NCBI GenBank assembly: GCA_035079385.1
Contig: JAVHKY010000043.1
Location: 558,001 to 622,000 of the forward strand
Direction of reading: 5' to 3'
Source of the DNA: Aspidiotus rigidus
Taxonomy: Eukaryota; Arthropoda; Insecta; Hemiptera; Diaspididae
Length of the DNA stretch: 64,000 nucleotides
Shown here: one piece after another, positions 21,323 through 31,753 of the stretch
How the letters are laid out: the number at the start of each line of letters is the position of its first letter
Position numbering within the stretch: position 1 is the first letter of the stretch
Translations under genes and position numbers: made by a program
The notes under the pieces: generated by a model
Seen by the model: the letters and a program-made list of their open reading frames with translations, nothing else
Told to the model about the DNA's origin: nothing
Database searches by the model: none

Positions 21323-21600
21323 TAAGCCTTTCACACTAATGTGGAGAGTAGAAGCGTTTGCCTGATTTGTTATCAAACTTGTAGTCAAACAAAAATTCAA
21401 GTTTTTATTTTCAAACAATTTTTGTAATTTTGTGGATTATATTTACATTTTACCATCCCGTAAAGAAAGCAAAAATAAAAGTTTGCCCAAAACTTCCAAG
21501 AATTTTGTCAATTTTTCAATCTGAATTTTCTCATTTTGATAATATGACTATGTGTATGATAAGAAAAATGTAAACAAACGCCAAGTGTGAAAGGCTTACA
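21323..21600. mobile_element. MITE candidate, TA-flanked, about 275 bp
   Basis: Inverted ends AGCCTTTCACACT (from 21325) and AGTGTGAAAGGCT (to 21596) are each flanked by TA, and a further GCGTTTG/CAAACGC pair lies inside. TA flanks suggest a Tc1/mariner-type target. The interior is non-coding. Confidence 0.6.
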
Positions 21601-22114
21601 GGTGTACAATGCATTAGGTACCATTGGGCAAAAGGACTCAAATAAAATAAACAAGCGAGATTCAGCTCTTATGGCTCTATTTGTAGACTACTTATATTTT
21701 GAGATTTACTCAAAAACTACTTATCCAATCGATACAAAAATTACAGAGTACTATGACCTCATAATTTCGTCTATTTTACAAGCTGATAATTTCGTCAGTT
21801 GGAATGCGAGCGAACGAGAGTAAAACAATCCCCGCGATAACTAACGCTGGACAATACTTGACTGAACTGCCGATTATAGTGGAATGCGCTTTTATATGAA
21901 AAGACTCCTCGTTAAAAGACCAATAATGATACTGATTTAAGACGACTTTTAGAGGAACGATTCTTATTCGCCGATATTAGAAGAAATCACATTTTACATA
22001 TATCGCTATGATATTCTGAACGAAAAAGCGATTTCGCGACATCCTAACCAATCAGAAACGGTCGTTGATTTTTGCTGATTAAATCATTATTCGCGATATA
22101 CGAGAATGCGCACA
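21599..22114. other. Intergenic, no feature seen
   Basis: A 78-codon frame beginning inside the MITE end (21587-21823) is the only open stretch and has no recognisable content. A TATTCGCGATAT-type short repeat occurs near 21967 and 22089. Confidence 0.35.
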
Positions 22115-22129
22115 ATCCCGTTGAATAAT

Positions 22130-22560
22130 CTGTTACCCTATTGTGACGAGTGGAAAATCTACCCTATAAATTGCCTTTCTGTGACCCTAGTTCCCCTCCA
22201 GCAATTTCTCCAGGAAAAGTGCATCGGTGCATTTGTGACCCTGTAACCCAACAGTGACCCTACATATTCCCGAAAAGTGGTAACCCTACTCAACGCACGG
22301 TATACCCTATTGTGACACTGAAGTAACCTTCGAAGTGCATAGGATCAGTAACTCATTAGTAACCTTAAAGTGACCCTGTTGTAGTCCTTGGACGAGCAAC
22401 CCTAGAATCGCCACACTGTGACCCTTTAGTAACGCGATACCCGTACTCTGTAGTAGACCTGTAGTAGACCTGTAGTTGCCCTGAAATGACACTTTCGGTT
22501 TCTCTTTGGTAACTCTACTGTGACCATGTAGCGACCCCATTATGGCTACCCTATAGTAGC
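22130..22560. repeat. Left subterminal GTGACCC/GTAACCC motif region
   Basis: At least five GTGACCCT copies (near 22172, 22235, 22253, 22370 and 22418), a GTGACCAT variant near 22520, GTTACCCTATTGTGAC and GTAACCT variants, and a short tandem (GTAGTAGACCT near 22452-22473). All read in the same orientation, and the right end mirrors them. Confidence 0.65.
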
Positions 22561-22570
22561 CCTAGTACAG

Positions 22571-22903
22571 CCCCTTTATCGCCTCCACAAAAAGGGCTAC
22601 TGTAGGGTTGTTAGTAACCCTATAGTAGCCTTTTTCATAGAGGTCATTGCCTCTACAAAAAAGGCTACTATAGGGTTGCTAAAAACCCTATAGTAGCCTT
22701 TTTCGTACAGGTCATTGCCTTCACCAAAAAGGCTACTATAGGGTTCCTAAGAAGCCTACTGTAGCCCTTTTCATGGAGGTCGTTGCCTTCATGAAAAGGG
22801 CTACAGTAGGCTTCTTAAGAACCCTATAGTAGCCTTTTTGGTGAAAGCAATAGCCTCCACAAAAAAGGCTACAATAGGATTCTTAAAAATCCTACAGTAA
22901 AGC
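22571..22903. repeat. Five-unit hairpin array, 68-78-bp period
   Basis: Units start near 22571, 22649, 22717, 22785 and 22853. Each holds an inverted pair of the type AAAAAGGCTACTATAGGGTT / AACCCTATAGTAGCCTTTTT with a short loop, separated by GAGGTCATTGCCT-like linkers. Neighbouring units can also pair with each other. Confidence 0.8.
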
Positions 22904-23400
22904 CCACATAATAGTACAACACAATGTTTATAAAATGAATGCAGTGTATTATTAGAAATGAAATAACGAAAATTACAATTTACGCGTCATGAATACTGAA
23001 ATGTAACGATTAAATTGAAATAATACGAAGTAAATGTAATCGACGGATATAACGGAACAGAATAGTGCAAATAATGAACGAGAAGTGAACGTTTTTTACA
23101 AATTAGCATTTTAAGTATCAAAAAATTGCGACGTTAGCGCATAATTATCTCAAGCGAATTGAAGAAAAGAGCACCAGTAAAAGTTAAAAAATACAAACGA
23201 ATGGCGAAGTCGAAATATAAATAAAATATTGAAATAAAAAATAATTTAAAAAGAAATGTACGTACAAATAAAGCGATAAGGAATGGCGAAGTCGGAATGA
23301 GAATAAATTGAAACAAAAAATTCAAAAAGAAATTCGCGTACAGTAAGCGTGTCCCTAGAAACCCTACAACATGCGAGCGAAACAAACAAAATTGGTCTAT

Positions 23401-25899
23401 CTACTCCGTCGGAGAATGGTGGTCATCGTTGACAGTTAAAGATGAGGAAGTCTTACGAAGCTTAGCGAGTTGTTCTTCAAGTTCTTCATCTAGCAATTCT
23501 GACAACGAATCATTGAATGGTGGGGCTGACGTGACCGACGTATTGGTACGAGAATGCTGCTGCAACTGACCTATGGGTGAAAGATAAAATACGTTTATTA
23601 AGAGGGTAAGAAAATTCAAGAAAAGCGACATAGTTCAGTCGAACGAAACACGAACTTGGCACAAACCTGGAGCATAGATTTTTTTGCGCAACCCACCTTT
23701 ATGGTAAATTTGGTGAGGATAATCTTTGTACCGAGGTAGTATCATACGAGAAAAAGTGAAAAAAAAAAAAAGAAAAAAAAGAGGAACTGTCAGGAATTCT
23801 TATAAGGATACCATTTCTGACAAATATGCGCAAAAAATCTACATCGAAGATTGTACCAGAATCGTCTCCGTCTCCCCCCCCCCCTTCTAATGTGATCGGA
23901 GTAACAGTAATTTTTGTATGAAAGTTTACCTTCCTGATCTCGAGCTTCTCTCGACGCCGAACTGTTGACTGTAACTTTTTTTTCCACATTCAGGCACCGA
24001 CGTTTACATACGGTGCGACTGGATTTCAACCACCTTTGAATGATCGCGCGAACTTTATCGCGGTGATCCTTCTTGTTCCACGCTGCTGTAATAGCGGGAC
24101 CATCACTCCTACGAAGGTGATTAGGTCGTACGATTGGTAGGTATTCACTCGGCCAGTTGCTGGTTTCACCTGAAACAGACATGTAGACTAGAGTACGCGA
24201 AGAAGAAAAAATAAAAAGAACCTGCGAAAAAATACTCACGAATTATTATTTCGTACGCTTCAGTGTATTGAATCCACTGAATATAGAACATTTCGGCACC
24301 ATTTACGAATGCTTCATTCGATACATTCGGGTCATTCTCGTCATTATTTTTCTCCCCGTTGAAAGATAAACGAAAAATGTTTCTCAACAAAGAGTATAAA
24401 GCATGAGTGTATCCTTCTCGAATAGGATTGTGCATTCGTACTGCCTGAATCTGCAAACATAATGAATGAGAGTACATAAAAAGAATCAGTTATACAAGTG
24501 CACACGGTAAGAAACGTCTAAGCATTTGAGTAAGCAATACAACTTACAAAATTTTCTCGCACGACGCTTTCAAAGTACAAACTAGTAGTTTTTATTTTTT
24601 CATCAAACGCCAAGAACTCCGATTTACTTGATTTTGGTAAATCGAGACGATGGAACAATTCATGACTCGTGATGGACTCGGTGTCCCGTTCATTTTGGGA
24701 ACATTCGACCAACGACGATGAGGTTGATTCGGCTACATCAGAAAATGGCAAATGACAGAATGGCGAATTGCTCGATGGTGTACTCCAGACTGACGGGCTG
24801 GGTCGAACGCGATAGATTTCGAAGGAGTTGTTTCTCCATTGCCTGGCGTAGTCAGATAAGAGTAAAGAGAGCAGTCTGAGGCGCGAGAAGCACCATCATC
24901 AGCACCATCATGTACAACATATCTGTAATAATAATTTCATTGAAAATGTAGTTCAATATGTAAGAAATCAACACAGCCAAATAATACACGCGCTTACCCG
25001 AAATTGTTTTCAACGTTGACAGACGCATCTTCGAGAGTCTTTTCCGGCTTCTTTTCCTTCGCGACAGGTAACAACGAACTTCCGTAGGAGAATCTCGCTT
25101 TTGCTTTAGGTTGCCTCTCCGCACTAGGAAGGTATTCATTCTCAGGTACTGGTAAAGTGGATACGTCCGATAACAAACTGCTCGCGCTTTCAGACTTGAT
25201 CCACGTCGAGGCTTCGTCGTAAGACAATAGCGCTGAAAATAAGGAAAGCATCAAAACGCACCAAAAAAAGAAGAAAAAAAAAAAACATAATATTTCATTC
25301 TTGTACTTCGCAATTTATAACACGAGCTATCTTATCGAGTACTTACTGTAGGCAAATAAGTAATATTATACGTGCGATAGGTATGCGGCCGAAGTATCAG
25401 AAATAATCGAGCGTCTTTTTCAATCAAACATACACCCGAGTGAGAATATTACTGAACAATCATTGCGGAATTTCTTGTTTCAGACTCGAACTTGAGGTAC
25501 GAAAGCTCGCTTCGATAGCGCATTGAAAACCAAAAATTCGGTAGGCTGAGAATCAGGAAATGAAGCAACATAAATTCATGGGAAATAAGAGAGTGAAGAA
25601 CGAGAAAGGAAAATAGATTCGAGATCGAATATAGCGAAGATGGAAACATTTGACGATCGAGTGGTTACTACGTAAACCATTTCAGTGACTGTATACATTG
25701 ACAGACTAGAAAGAAATCGTACGTTACTTTATGCAGAAATAGTCGCTAATTATGATATTGTCTAATAAATAAAATGCAGTATTTAAATGCTTACGTAATG
25801 ACGAATCGATTTTCAATCGGCGAGAATACTTGATACGCGAGAACACTGATGGACGAGTTGTACATTCACGAGTTGTACATTCACGATACCAAATTTGCA
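23401..25899 (-). CDS. Six-exon gene of unknown function inside the 22-30 kb TIR element
   Basis: Exons by minus-strand GT-AG signals and phase: 25795-25899, 24998-25232, 24548-24797 (acceptor inferred; CCCAG|C is phase-compatible), 24240-24450, 23930-24169 and 23401-23570 ending in TAG. Junctions keep one frame across about 400 codons, for example TTCAG|GTGAAACC and GAAG|gtaaac into cccatag|GTCAG. The 5' end is unresolved because the first listed exon starts mid-frame. The product is Ser/Glu-rich and charged at the N-terminus. Its middle has a hydrophobic helical region (YSLLRNIFRLSFNGE, MFYIQWIQYTEAYEII), followed by a basic Trp-containing segment (IIQRWLKSSR.VCKRRC) and an acidic tail. No DDE/D motif, zinc knuckle or other named domain is evident. 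Exon 25795-25899 contains a 15-bp in-frame duplication. Confidence 0.6.
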
Positions 25900-26390
25900 C
25901 TGAAAAGAAAAGTGAACTGATGGTAATAATATTTCGTAAAATAAAACAACTTTATGAGCGATTCGCCTAGACACGTACTTTACTGATTGGAGAGAATGAA
26001 TATTCATATGCGTTGAACATGAACCATCAAACACCATCGAAAACGTACAAAGTGAAAGAGACGTAAGGCAGCGATTATCCACAAATTGAAGTACAATATC
26101 GAATGGCGAGCTAAGAATAACGTGGCGACAAGCTGAAAAGTTGATATTATATCGAGTTATTGAATACTATCTATCGTATGAGGTGTACATGAAACACGAT
26201 TCCATATATGGCAAATAATGCGAAAAAATAACGTACTTGCACATGCAAATTATGAATCACGACGAATGAAATCCAATCTTTCAATGTACTGCGTTGACAG
26301 GCACCGTATCCGCGTTAACGTGAATTACTTACACTTTCAAATCTTTTCGACGAATGTGAACGATTTTTTTTTTGCACCAACTGCCGAAAC
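25900..26390. promoter_or_regulatory. Inter-gene region between divergent units (putative bidirectional promoter)
   Basis: Separates the minus-strand gene from the plus-strand ATG at 26391. Unresolved 5' exon(s) of the minus gene probably lie here. No clear TATA box was chosen. Confidence 0.3.
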
Positions 26391-26437
26391 ATGGCGGCTA
26401 TAAACGACAATTGCTTCGCGTTCGAACTGGAAAACGA
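26391..26437 (+). CDS. Candidate first coding exon of the plus-strand unit
   Basis: The ATG at 26391 has a good context (GAAACATGGCGG) and opens a short frame that runs to a donor-like CGA|GTAACC at 26438. The translated start is MAAINDNCFAFELEN. The exon it joins is not established, and three downstream exon-like units (27.7-28.3 kb) have stops in most frames. The case rests on the Kozak context, the donor and the divergent position opposite the multi-exon gene. Confidence 0.3.
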
Positions 26438-27725
26438 GTAACCGTTAACGTACGCCGACAACGGAACAATTCAAATTTCTTCTTATTGGCTTCGAGGTTT
26501 TCGTTTGAAATTTCGACGCTGTATGCAATGTTACCAACAACGTGTGGGAAAAATTATTCACTTCTGTAGCACCATTTCTCCTGACATTTTCATTATTCGC
26601 GATTCATTTTCGAAATATGTATGATAATTCCATATGTGGGACATAATTATTTATATAAAACTAATTAATCATTGAAATTTTGTAATTAATGCGCGTAAAT
26701 GCAATCTACATGGCAGACACTCGTTGGAGTAGTAAGAGAAATATTTTATTTGTATCACGTGATCAATTTCAACCAATCCTGGCTGTACCACACTACCTCA
26801 TAGACAGAGGCGAAAAGAGCTGCCATCTTCACTGGATTTGTTTGTTGTTTATTAATTTTCAAATTTACTATTCCGTTCCGTTCCAATATTACATTTAATT
26901 TTTACATCTCTGTGAATTTTGCGAAGTTTATTGTGTACATTTGCATACTACCTCATCCTCTATATCTCCGTAACAAGGATTTCATCTCGCATAATGTCTC
27001 GTTCCTAAACTTATTGTCGAAGTAAGTATTTACTACATGATATTTACAATTTATCGGATAACCGGATGTCATAGCTACTGTATAATTTATTCGATTTTTT
27101 CGTTTCCTATTATTATAGATTCGCCATTCCGTCCTGCTTATTTCTATAGATGTCCGTTCTCGTCGACATTTCAACGAATGCGTATTTTCGTAGTGCTCAT
27201 TCATTCTTCTGTAACAAAATTACACCACCATCGGATATCTGGTTTCAATTAAGATAGATCAACGTTTTGTTCCTGAATTTTTACCGCATGTAAGTACATA
27301 TATAAGTCTCGAATGAATATCTCTTGTCTTATCTTGTCGCACGCGCCTTATTTACTCCTGTCCGTTGATCGACGGAAGCAAGCTTCTACCGTATTGATAG
27401 TATTCGCCTCTGTAATCTATAGGATGATTCATTTTATTGTGTACGATTCAAGTCCAGTTTCAACTATGATTTTTCAGTTCGAATCGTGCGCTTGATGCAA
27501 GAAGCTGTCGCTCTTGCTTAGATGTCTATCTTTGAGTGTAAATATCTTTCGTCATTGTAACGATCTCTTTGTTTTCGAGCGTTCCATTAAAGAAACCTTT
27601 TCAAATTCAAATTTATTTCGAGTTGTTTAAAAGGAACTTACACGTATCTATCGTATTCTTCATATCGCATCGTGTTTTCTCGTCTCTCGTCTCCTATTAT
27701 TATTATTATTATCATCGTATACTCG

Positions 27726-28510
27726 ATAACTTAAAATCAATTTTTTTTCGTACAGAATCGCCATTTGGTCTTTTAATGCCTCACACATATCGTATGTCAC
27801 CGCAGACGTGATGGCAGCTATCAAGGCGTAGAATTACTGTTTGTTTCGCTGATATTCGATTATAATCTGTTGACTTTGTTGATCGTAAGTATACCGATCG
27901 TTTATTCATCGCGTCCTGTTCTCTCATCTCTCTCTCTCCCTCCCTCTGTCCGTTAATTATTATGCTCGATAATTTATTTGATATGTTATTTTACAGGTAT
28001 TTTATACTGAATCACCATTATTCGCTGTTAATACCACAAAATCGTATGTCACAAGTGGTAGCTAGATGTAGAGCTGTTTACTGATAATCAATGCGATTGT
28101 TGTACGTGTAATCTGATGTTGAAACTGATATTTCTCGTTTGTTGCTCGTTATTCATTGTAAGTATGCGTCATGTTCTCTCATTGTTTGTCTCGTAAAATT
28201 AGTAAAATTATCAAATTATCGTATATTCGATAACTTAAAATCAATTTTTTTTCGTACAGAATCGCCATTTAGTCTTTTAATGCCGTCTACATCGTATGTC
28301 ATCGCAGAGCTGGCAGCAATCTGTGCCTAGAATTACTGTTTGCTGATATACTCGATTATCTTTGTCTAAAATTCGTTGACATTCATCTGATATTTCGTTG
28401 ATTGTAAGTATACCGATTGTTTGTTCATCGCATCTTTTTCTCACATCTCTCCCCTTCTCTCTCCGTGTTCGATAATTTATTCCATTTGTTTGTACGTTAC
28501 AGTTTACCTA
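27726..28510 (+). repeat. Tandem exon-like units with splice signals, 240-260-bp period
   Basis: Four related boundaries of the type CGATAA...T-run...ACAG, near 27726, 27968, 28229 and 28469. Each of the first three is followed by an (A)TCxCCATT...TCGTATGTCA body and an (A)TTG|GTAAGT or ATC|GTAAGT donor; an older relative may lie near 27117. The first and third bodies are the closest. They look like serially duplicated cassette exons. Most frames hold stops, so they may be non-coding or terminal exons. Confidence 0.5.
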
Positions 28511-28870
28511 CTGGAGCCGTACTTTGAAATTAGATTTCCCTCGCCGTCGGATTTCTAAGGGAGGTTTGAGTTCCAACTCCCTGCAGTTGGGTCAGAGTCG
28601 TGGACCAATACATGTACGACCCAAAAAAATGATCGGGTTCTCATGGGCGAAGAAGCTCACAGGGTACTCTTCTTCACGCCCTTCGAAGACGACGCCGTGT
28701 CTTTTGGAGATATGGATGGATCCGATTATGACAAGACGCAACATTTATTAGAAATTGCACCAAGATCTGCGGACGTCCTTCCTCGCTCTCTGTATCTATG
28801 TCGTCGAAAGGAAGATGAAATTCGCTGTCGCAGGCAAGCTGAAGCCGAACAAACTCCTTCATATCGTTGA
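28502..28870 (+). CDS. Candidate last exon of the plus-strand unit
   Basis: It follows an acceptor (GTACGTTACAG) at 28501. Two overlapping frames are open over parts of it. The frame 28565-28870 (from after a TAA near 28563) contains an acidic, protein-like stretch (VLFFTPFEDDAVSFGDM, then a charged C-terminus) ending at TGA 28868-28870. The alternative frame runs from the acceptor to 28751. Poly-T-rich sequence follows. Coding status is uncertain and no domain is recognised. Confidence 0.3.
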
Positions 28871-29700
28871 GTTTAATTTTTTTTTCGCCATCCATTCCTT
28901 CTCCTGTATGTTTAACTTGTAATTTTTTTTTTTTTTTCAACGCCATTCTTATTATCTCGCCATTCTATACTTTCCTTGTACTTTGTGTTTAGGTTTAGGT
29001 TCTTTTTTTTCGCAATTTTTTATTCGTACATTTGTTTCTTCTCGTTTTTGGGGATGAACTTACTTTTGCGTGTTTTTGTATCATATTCTTCGAAATTTTC
29101 ATTGCCACCGGTAACATAGATCTTGTCATTAAGAACACAGCATGTACGTTGAACTCAAGTAATATATTATGTTTATCTTACGGTTTGCGAATTATTTTGT
29201 CAATAACTTCATTATGAAGTGTGCTGAGTACGTATATGACTATCGGAATACTTACAGAAGCTGAACATAATTTTTAATATTTGAATTGAGAAATATTGAG
29301 TGATGGACGATTGCGAAAACATACGTGCAAGTACGAGTATATGAATTTGTGAACTTGAAATACACAGCGCCAGTCATTGAGAAAGAATTGCAATGAATTT
29401 GAACTAGTCATCTTGAAAAAGTTTACTGCTGCCATGAAATTTGCTAAACAATAAGTCATTCAGCAGCGCTACAATTTGGTACTTTACGGTACATTTTTGG
29501 GAAAGTAGTTCATTGACCCTCATTCACTGTAAGATGAATTTGCGATACCTTTGAATTACCTCAAAATAACCCATCCACGATCGAGTAATTTATGGGGAAC
29601 TGCTGGGAATCTACATCATTGAACTGGGTAACTTTTGGTCAACAGCTCGCACCCTTAATTCGCCCAAAAACAGACTTTCATTACTTCTAAGTAGCCTTCC
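28871..29700. other. AT-rich spacer inside the TIR element
   Basis: No gene seen. It holds T-runs near 28925-28938 and 29005, and precedes the right-hand subterminal arrays. Confidence 0.4.
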
Positions 29701-29720
29701 ACTACAAGTCTACTCCAGGT

Positions 29721-30070
29721 ATATTTTTGGGTATCATCGCGAGCAATAATCGGGTCACAGTATTACCCTTTCATCGCTTCTCAGTTACCCTTTACACGGA
29801 GTCTACTACAGGGATATTTTTGGGTATCATCGCGAGCAATAATTGGGTCACAGTATTACCCTCTTATCGCTTCTCAGTGACCCTTCACACAGAGTCTACT
29901 ACAGGGATATTTTTGGGTATCATCGCGAGCAATAATTGGGTCACAGTATTACCCTTTTATCACTACTCAGTGACCCTGTACATGGAGTGTCTACTACAGG
30001 GCAACTTGAGAGTCATCGCGGGCAATCATTGGGTCACAGATATTTCCCTTATATCGCCCTTCTGTAACTG
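29721..30070. repeat. Right subterminal tandem array, 94-bp units
   Basis: Units begin near 29721, 29815, 29909 and (diverged) 30003. Each contains GGGTATCATCGCGAGCAATA, then GGGTCACAGTATTACCC and a (T/C)AGTGACCCT-like block. The open frame through it is a by-product of a repeat length close to a multiple of three. Confidence 0.8.
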
Positions 30071-30354
30071 CAGTTACAAATGGTCTACAAGAGGGGAATA
30101 TTAGAGGTGCGGATGCACTTTTTTTCTGAAACCCATAAAATACCCCTAGTGACCCAACTGTAAGCCGTGCAATAATAGGTTTACTACAAGGTTACACAGG
30201 GTCACACGTGGAAAAAGTCAAAGTGCATCCATTCCAGCAGGGTCACACCTCATCAGCTGGACGGTGCTAAACGAGACGACCCTGAAATTGCACTGACAAC
30301 CCTCTTGTAGATAGGGTTACACAGGGTTACACATGGATTTTTATTCAACGGGAT
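30071..30354. repeat. Right terminal region of the TIR element
   Basis: Contains AGGGTTACACAGGGTTACAC and several GGGTCACAC motifs (near 30200 and 30240), a GGATGCACTTTTTTT block mirroring the left AAAAGTGCATC, and the terminal TTATTCAACGGGAT. Confidence 0.65.
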
Positions 30355-31244
30355 ACGGTACAACTTCGCGTCATATAAGTAGGATAGATTTGAAGGAAAA
30401 TCAACTGTTTGGTTAACAGCAGTTTTCTAGTTCGCGTTCAAGATTGTTGTAATAGCGCGGAGCTTTATTTGTCAGTCGTCGTCTTGGTTCCCAAACGACG
30501 TTCTAGCAAATACTGTACCTAGCAAATCCGTCGCGAGTGTTTGGAATTGTCAACACTCTTGTTGTTAACGTCAGAATAGCCGAGCGACAATATCGGTTAC
30601 ATTATCCGGTTCGACAGTACATCAAAAGTGAACCGTTTAATAAGGAGGTGAAAGGTGGTTGGTGGTGGGATTTTCAGGGGTTACCTAAACCCCGCTCCTT
30701 GGCGTCGTCAAACGCGTCACGCATTAGAGAAGACCGGGAAAATATCCGTTGAAGAAGATCTGAAAAATACCCGTTTGTAACAAAAGCAATAAGTGCAATG
30801 ATATAAAGATAATATATATAAACCTGTAAGCTCGCGCGCGTGACGCTAAAAAATCGAGTGACGCAAGAAAATCGCGTGCCGAAAATTCGCGTGGCCGAAA
30901 ATTCAAGTGCCGCTATCTATTGGAAACTCGGTAAATCTGAAGCGCTACCTACGCATCGTTAGGGCGTGGTTAGGGCGGGTCAACCTTACAAACTACGACG
31001 CGACCGGTTAACCTGACCGTTCGAGTAGTTTCTCGCTGACCGTTCGAGTAGTTTCTGGAAGTAGGCTCTCTTCCTTCCGTTTTTTTGACAGTTCTCGAAT
31101 GCTCTCGAAATGATCCAGCAGTAGCGACGATTGATATAAATAGAAGCGCGTGGCGCGGCGTTGCATCATTTTACGTTAGACTCATACACGCAACAGTTGT
31201 TCCATTTGTATCATTCGAAGTTGTATATTTTTCTTTCAAACAGT
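30355..31244. promoter_or_regulatory. Intergenic with TATA promoter at its 3' end
   Basis: Contains a tandem 21-bp duplication (CTGACCGTTCGAGTAGTTTCT near 31014 and 31035). A TATA box (GATATAAATAG, 31133-31143) lies about 30 bp before a plausible initiator region (CATCATTTTACG). No gene is seen before 31245. Confidence 0.45.
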
Positions 31245-31511
31245 ATGACGGACGGTAGCGTAGAGAATGAGATTCTACATGATGAATTGTCAGGGGATCT
31301 CATTAACGCATTTTTTGAATTTGAAATAGTACGTAAAAATACTAATTTCTGCCCAGTCAATGTGTACTTGATGGGATTATGGGACGACATCAAACCGGCA
31401 CAGCTCTTTAATGGGAGGCACATTCAAATATTGCCGACCAGACCCACCAAACGTCTGAATGAAATTTCACATTGGGTCACATTTTATTACAATAATGGTA
31501 TCCCTCTTTAA
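31245..31511 (+). CDS. Small acidic ORF behind a TATA box, 88 aa, function unknown
   Basis: The ATG at 31245 (CAGTATGACGG) is the natural start, about 100 bp downstream of a TATA box; the open frame also reaches upstream without an ATG. The N-terminus is acidic (DGSVENEILHDELSGDL), followed by a mixed segment with FFEFEIV and a C-terminus containing HWVTFYY. A donor-like AATG|GTATCC near 31497 leaves open a spliced form. No family is recognised. A diverged copy of the sequence immediately downstream recurs near 32940. Confidence 0.4.
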   Translation: MTDGSVENEILHDELSGDLINAFFEFEIVRKNTNFCPVNVYLMGLWDDIKPAQLFNGRHIQILPTRPTKRLNEISHWVTFYYNNGIPL

Positions 31512-31514
31512 TAA

Positions 31515-31620
31515 CTATGTATGATAATTAAAAATATACGTGGCTATGTTTTAGATCCATCGATCACTCTGAACGGGTATTTTAAAAGTTATAATATTTC
31601 TATCGTATGCACGGTTTTTA
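31515..31620 (+). repeat. Diverged direct repeat, copy 1
   Basis: Matches 32940-33060 in the same orientation: ACTATGTA, AAAATATACGT, GGCTATGTTTTA, ATCCATC.ATCACT.TGAACG and TTTCTATC.T blocks in the same order. The two copies flank the hAT insertion. Confidence 0.6.
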
Positions 31621-31670
31621 TGGGGAATTTAGCCACCCCACTAAAATGTAACAACAACAATAACGAGCGA

Positions 31671-31753
31671 GCGAAGCGAGCGAGCAAAACACGCGAGCAG
31701 CGGCTGTTAGGAGCCGCCAAGGGCCGCCGAAGGCGGCCCGTCAGCGGCTCGTA
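31671..31753. repeat. GC-rich hairpin cluster (GAGCGAGCGAAGCGAGCGAGC type)
   Basis: An abrupt GC-rich patch in AT-rich DNA. It has a GCGAGC reiteration, then GGGCCGCC-GAA-GGCGGCCC, an 8-bp stem with a 3-nt loop, flanked by AGCGGCT and AGCGGCTCG blocks. Confidence 0.6.

Larger units (their letters stand above)
22115..30354. mobile_element. Candidate 8.24-kb DNA-transposon-like element with two divergent transcription units
   Basis: Bounded by 14-bp inverted termini: ATCCCGTTGAATAA at 22115-22128 and its complement at 30341-30354. Both subterminal regions are rich in GTGACCC/GTAACCC-type motifs, in plus orientation at the left and inverted at the right, and share an AAAGTGCATC block in inverted orientation. 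Such inverted subterminal arrays are typical transposase-binding regions. Inside lie a six-exon minus-strand gene (23401-25899) and a plus-strand transcript-like region (26391-28870). The flanks share only AT/AT, so the TSD is unresolved. I do not recognise the proteins, and the transposase identity is unknown; the mobile-element call is inference from end structure. Confidence 0.5.

Noticed and set aside
24852..25139. 95-codon minus frame over exon 24998-25232 and its donor
   Set aside because: It reads through the GTAAGC donor into an intron in another frame; the spliced model keeps phase with neighbouring exons.
29727..30104. 125-codon frame with internal repeats
   Set aside because: It follows the 94-bp tandem array. 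Repeat peptides drift in frame and there is no start or splice context.
22115..30354. Polinton/Maverick or Helitron identity for the 8.2-kb element
   Set aside because: No polymerase B, integrase, ATPase, protease, Rep or helicase motif was found, the element is shorter than a Polinton, and the termini do not fit.
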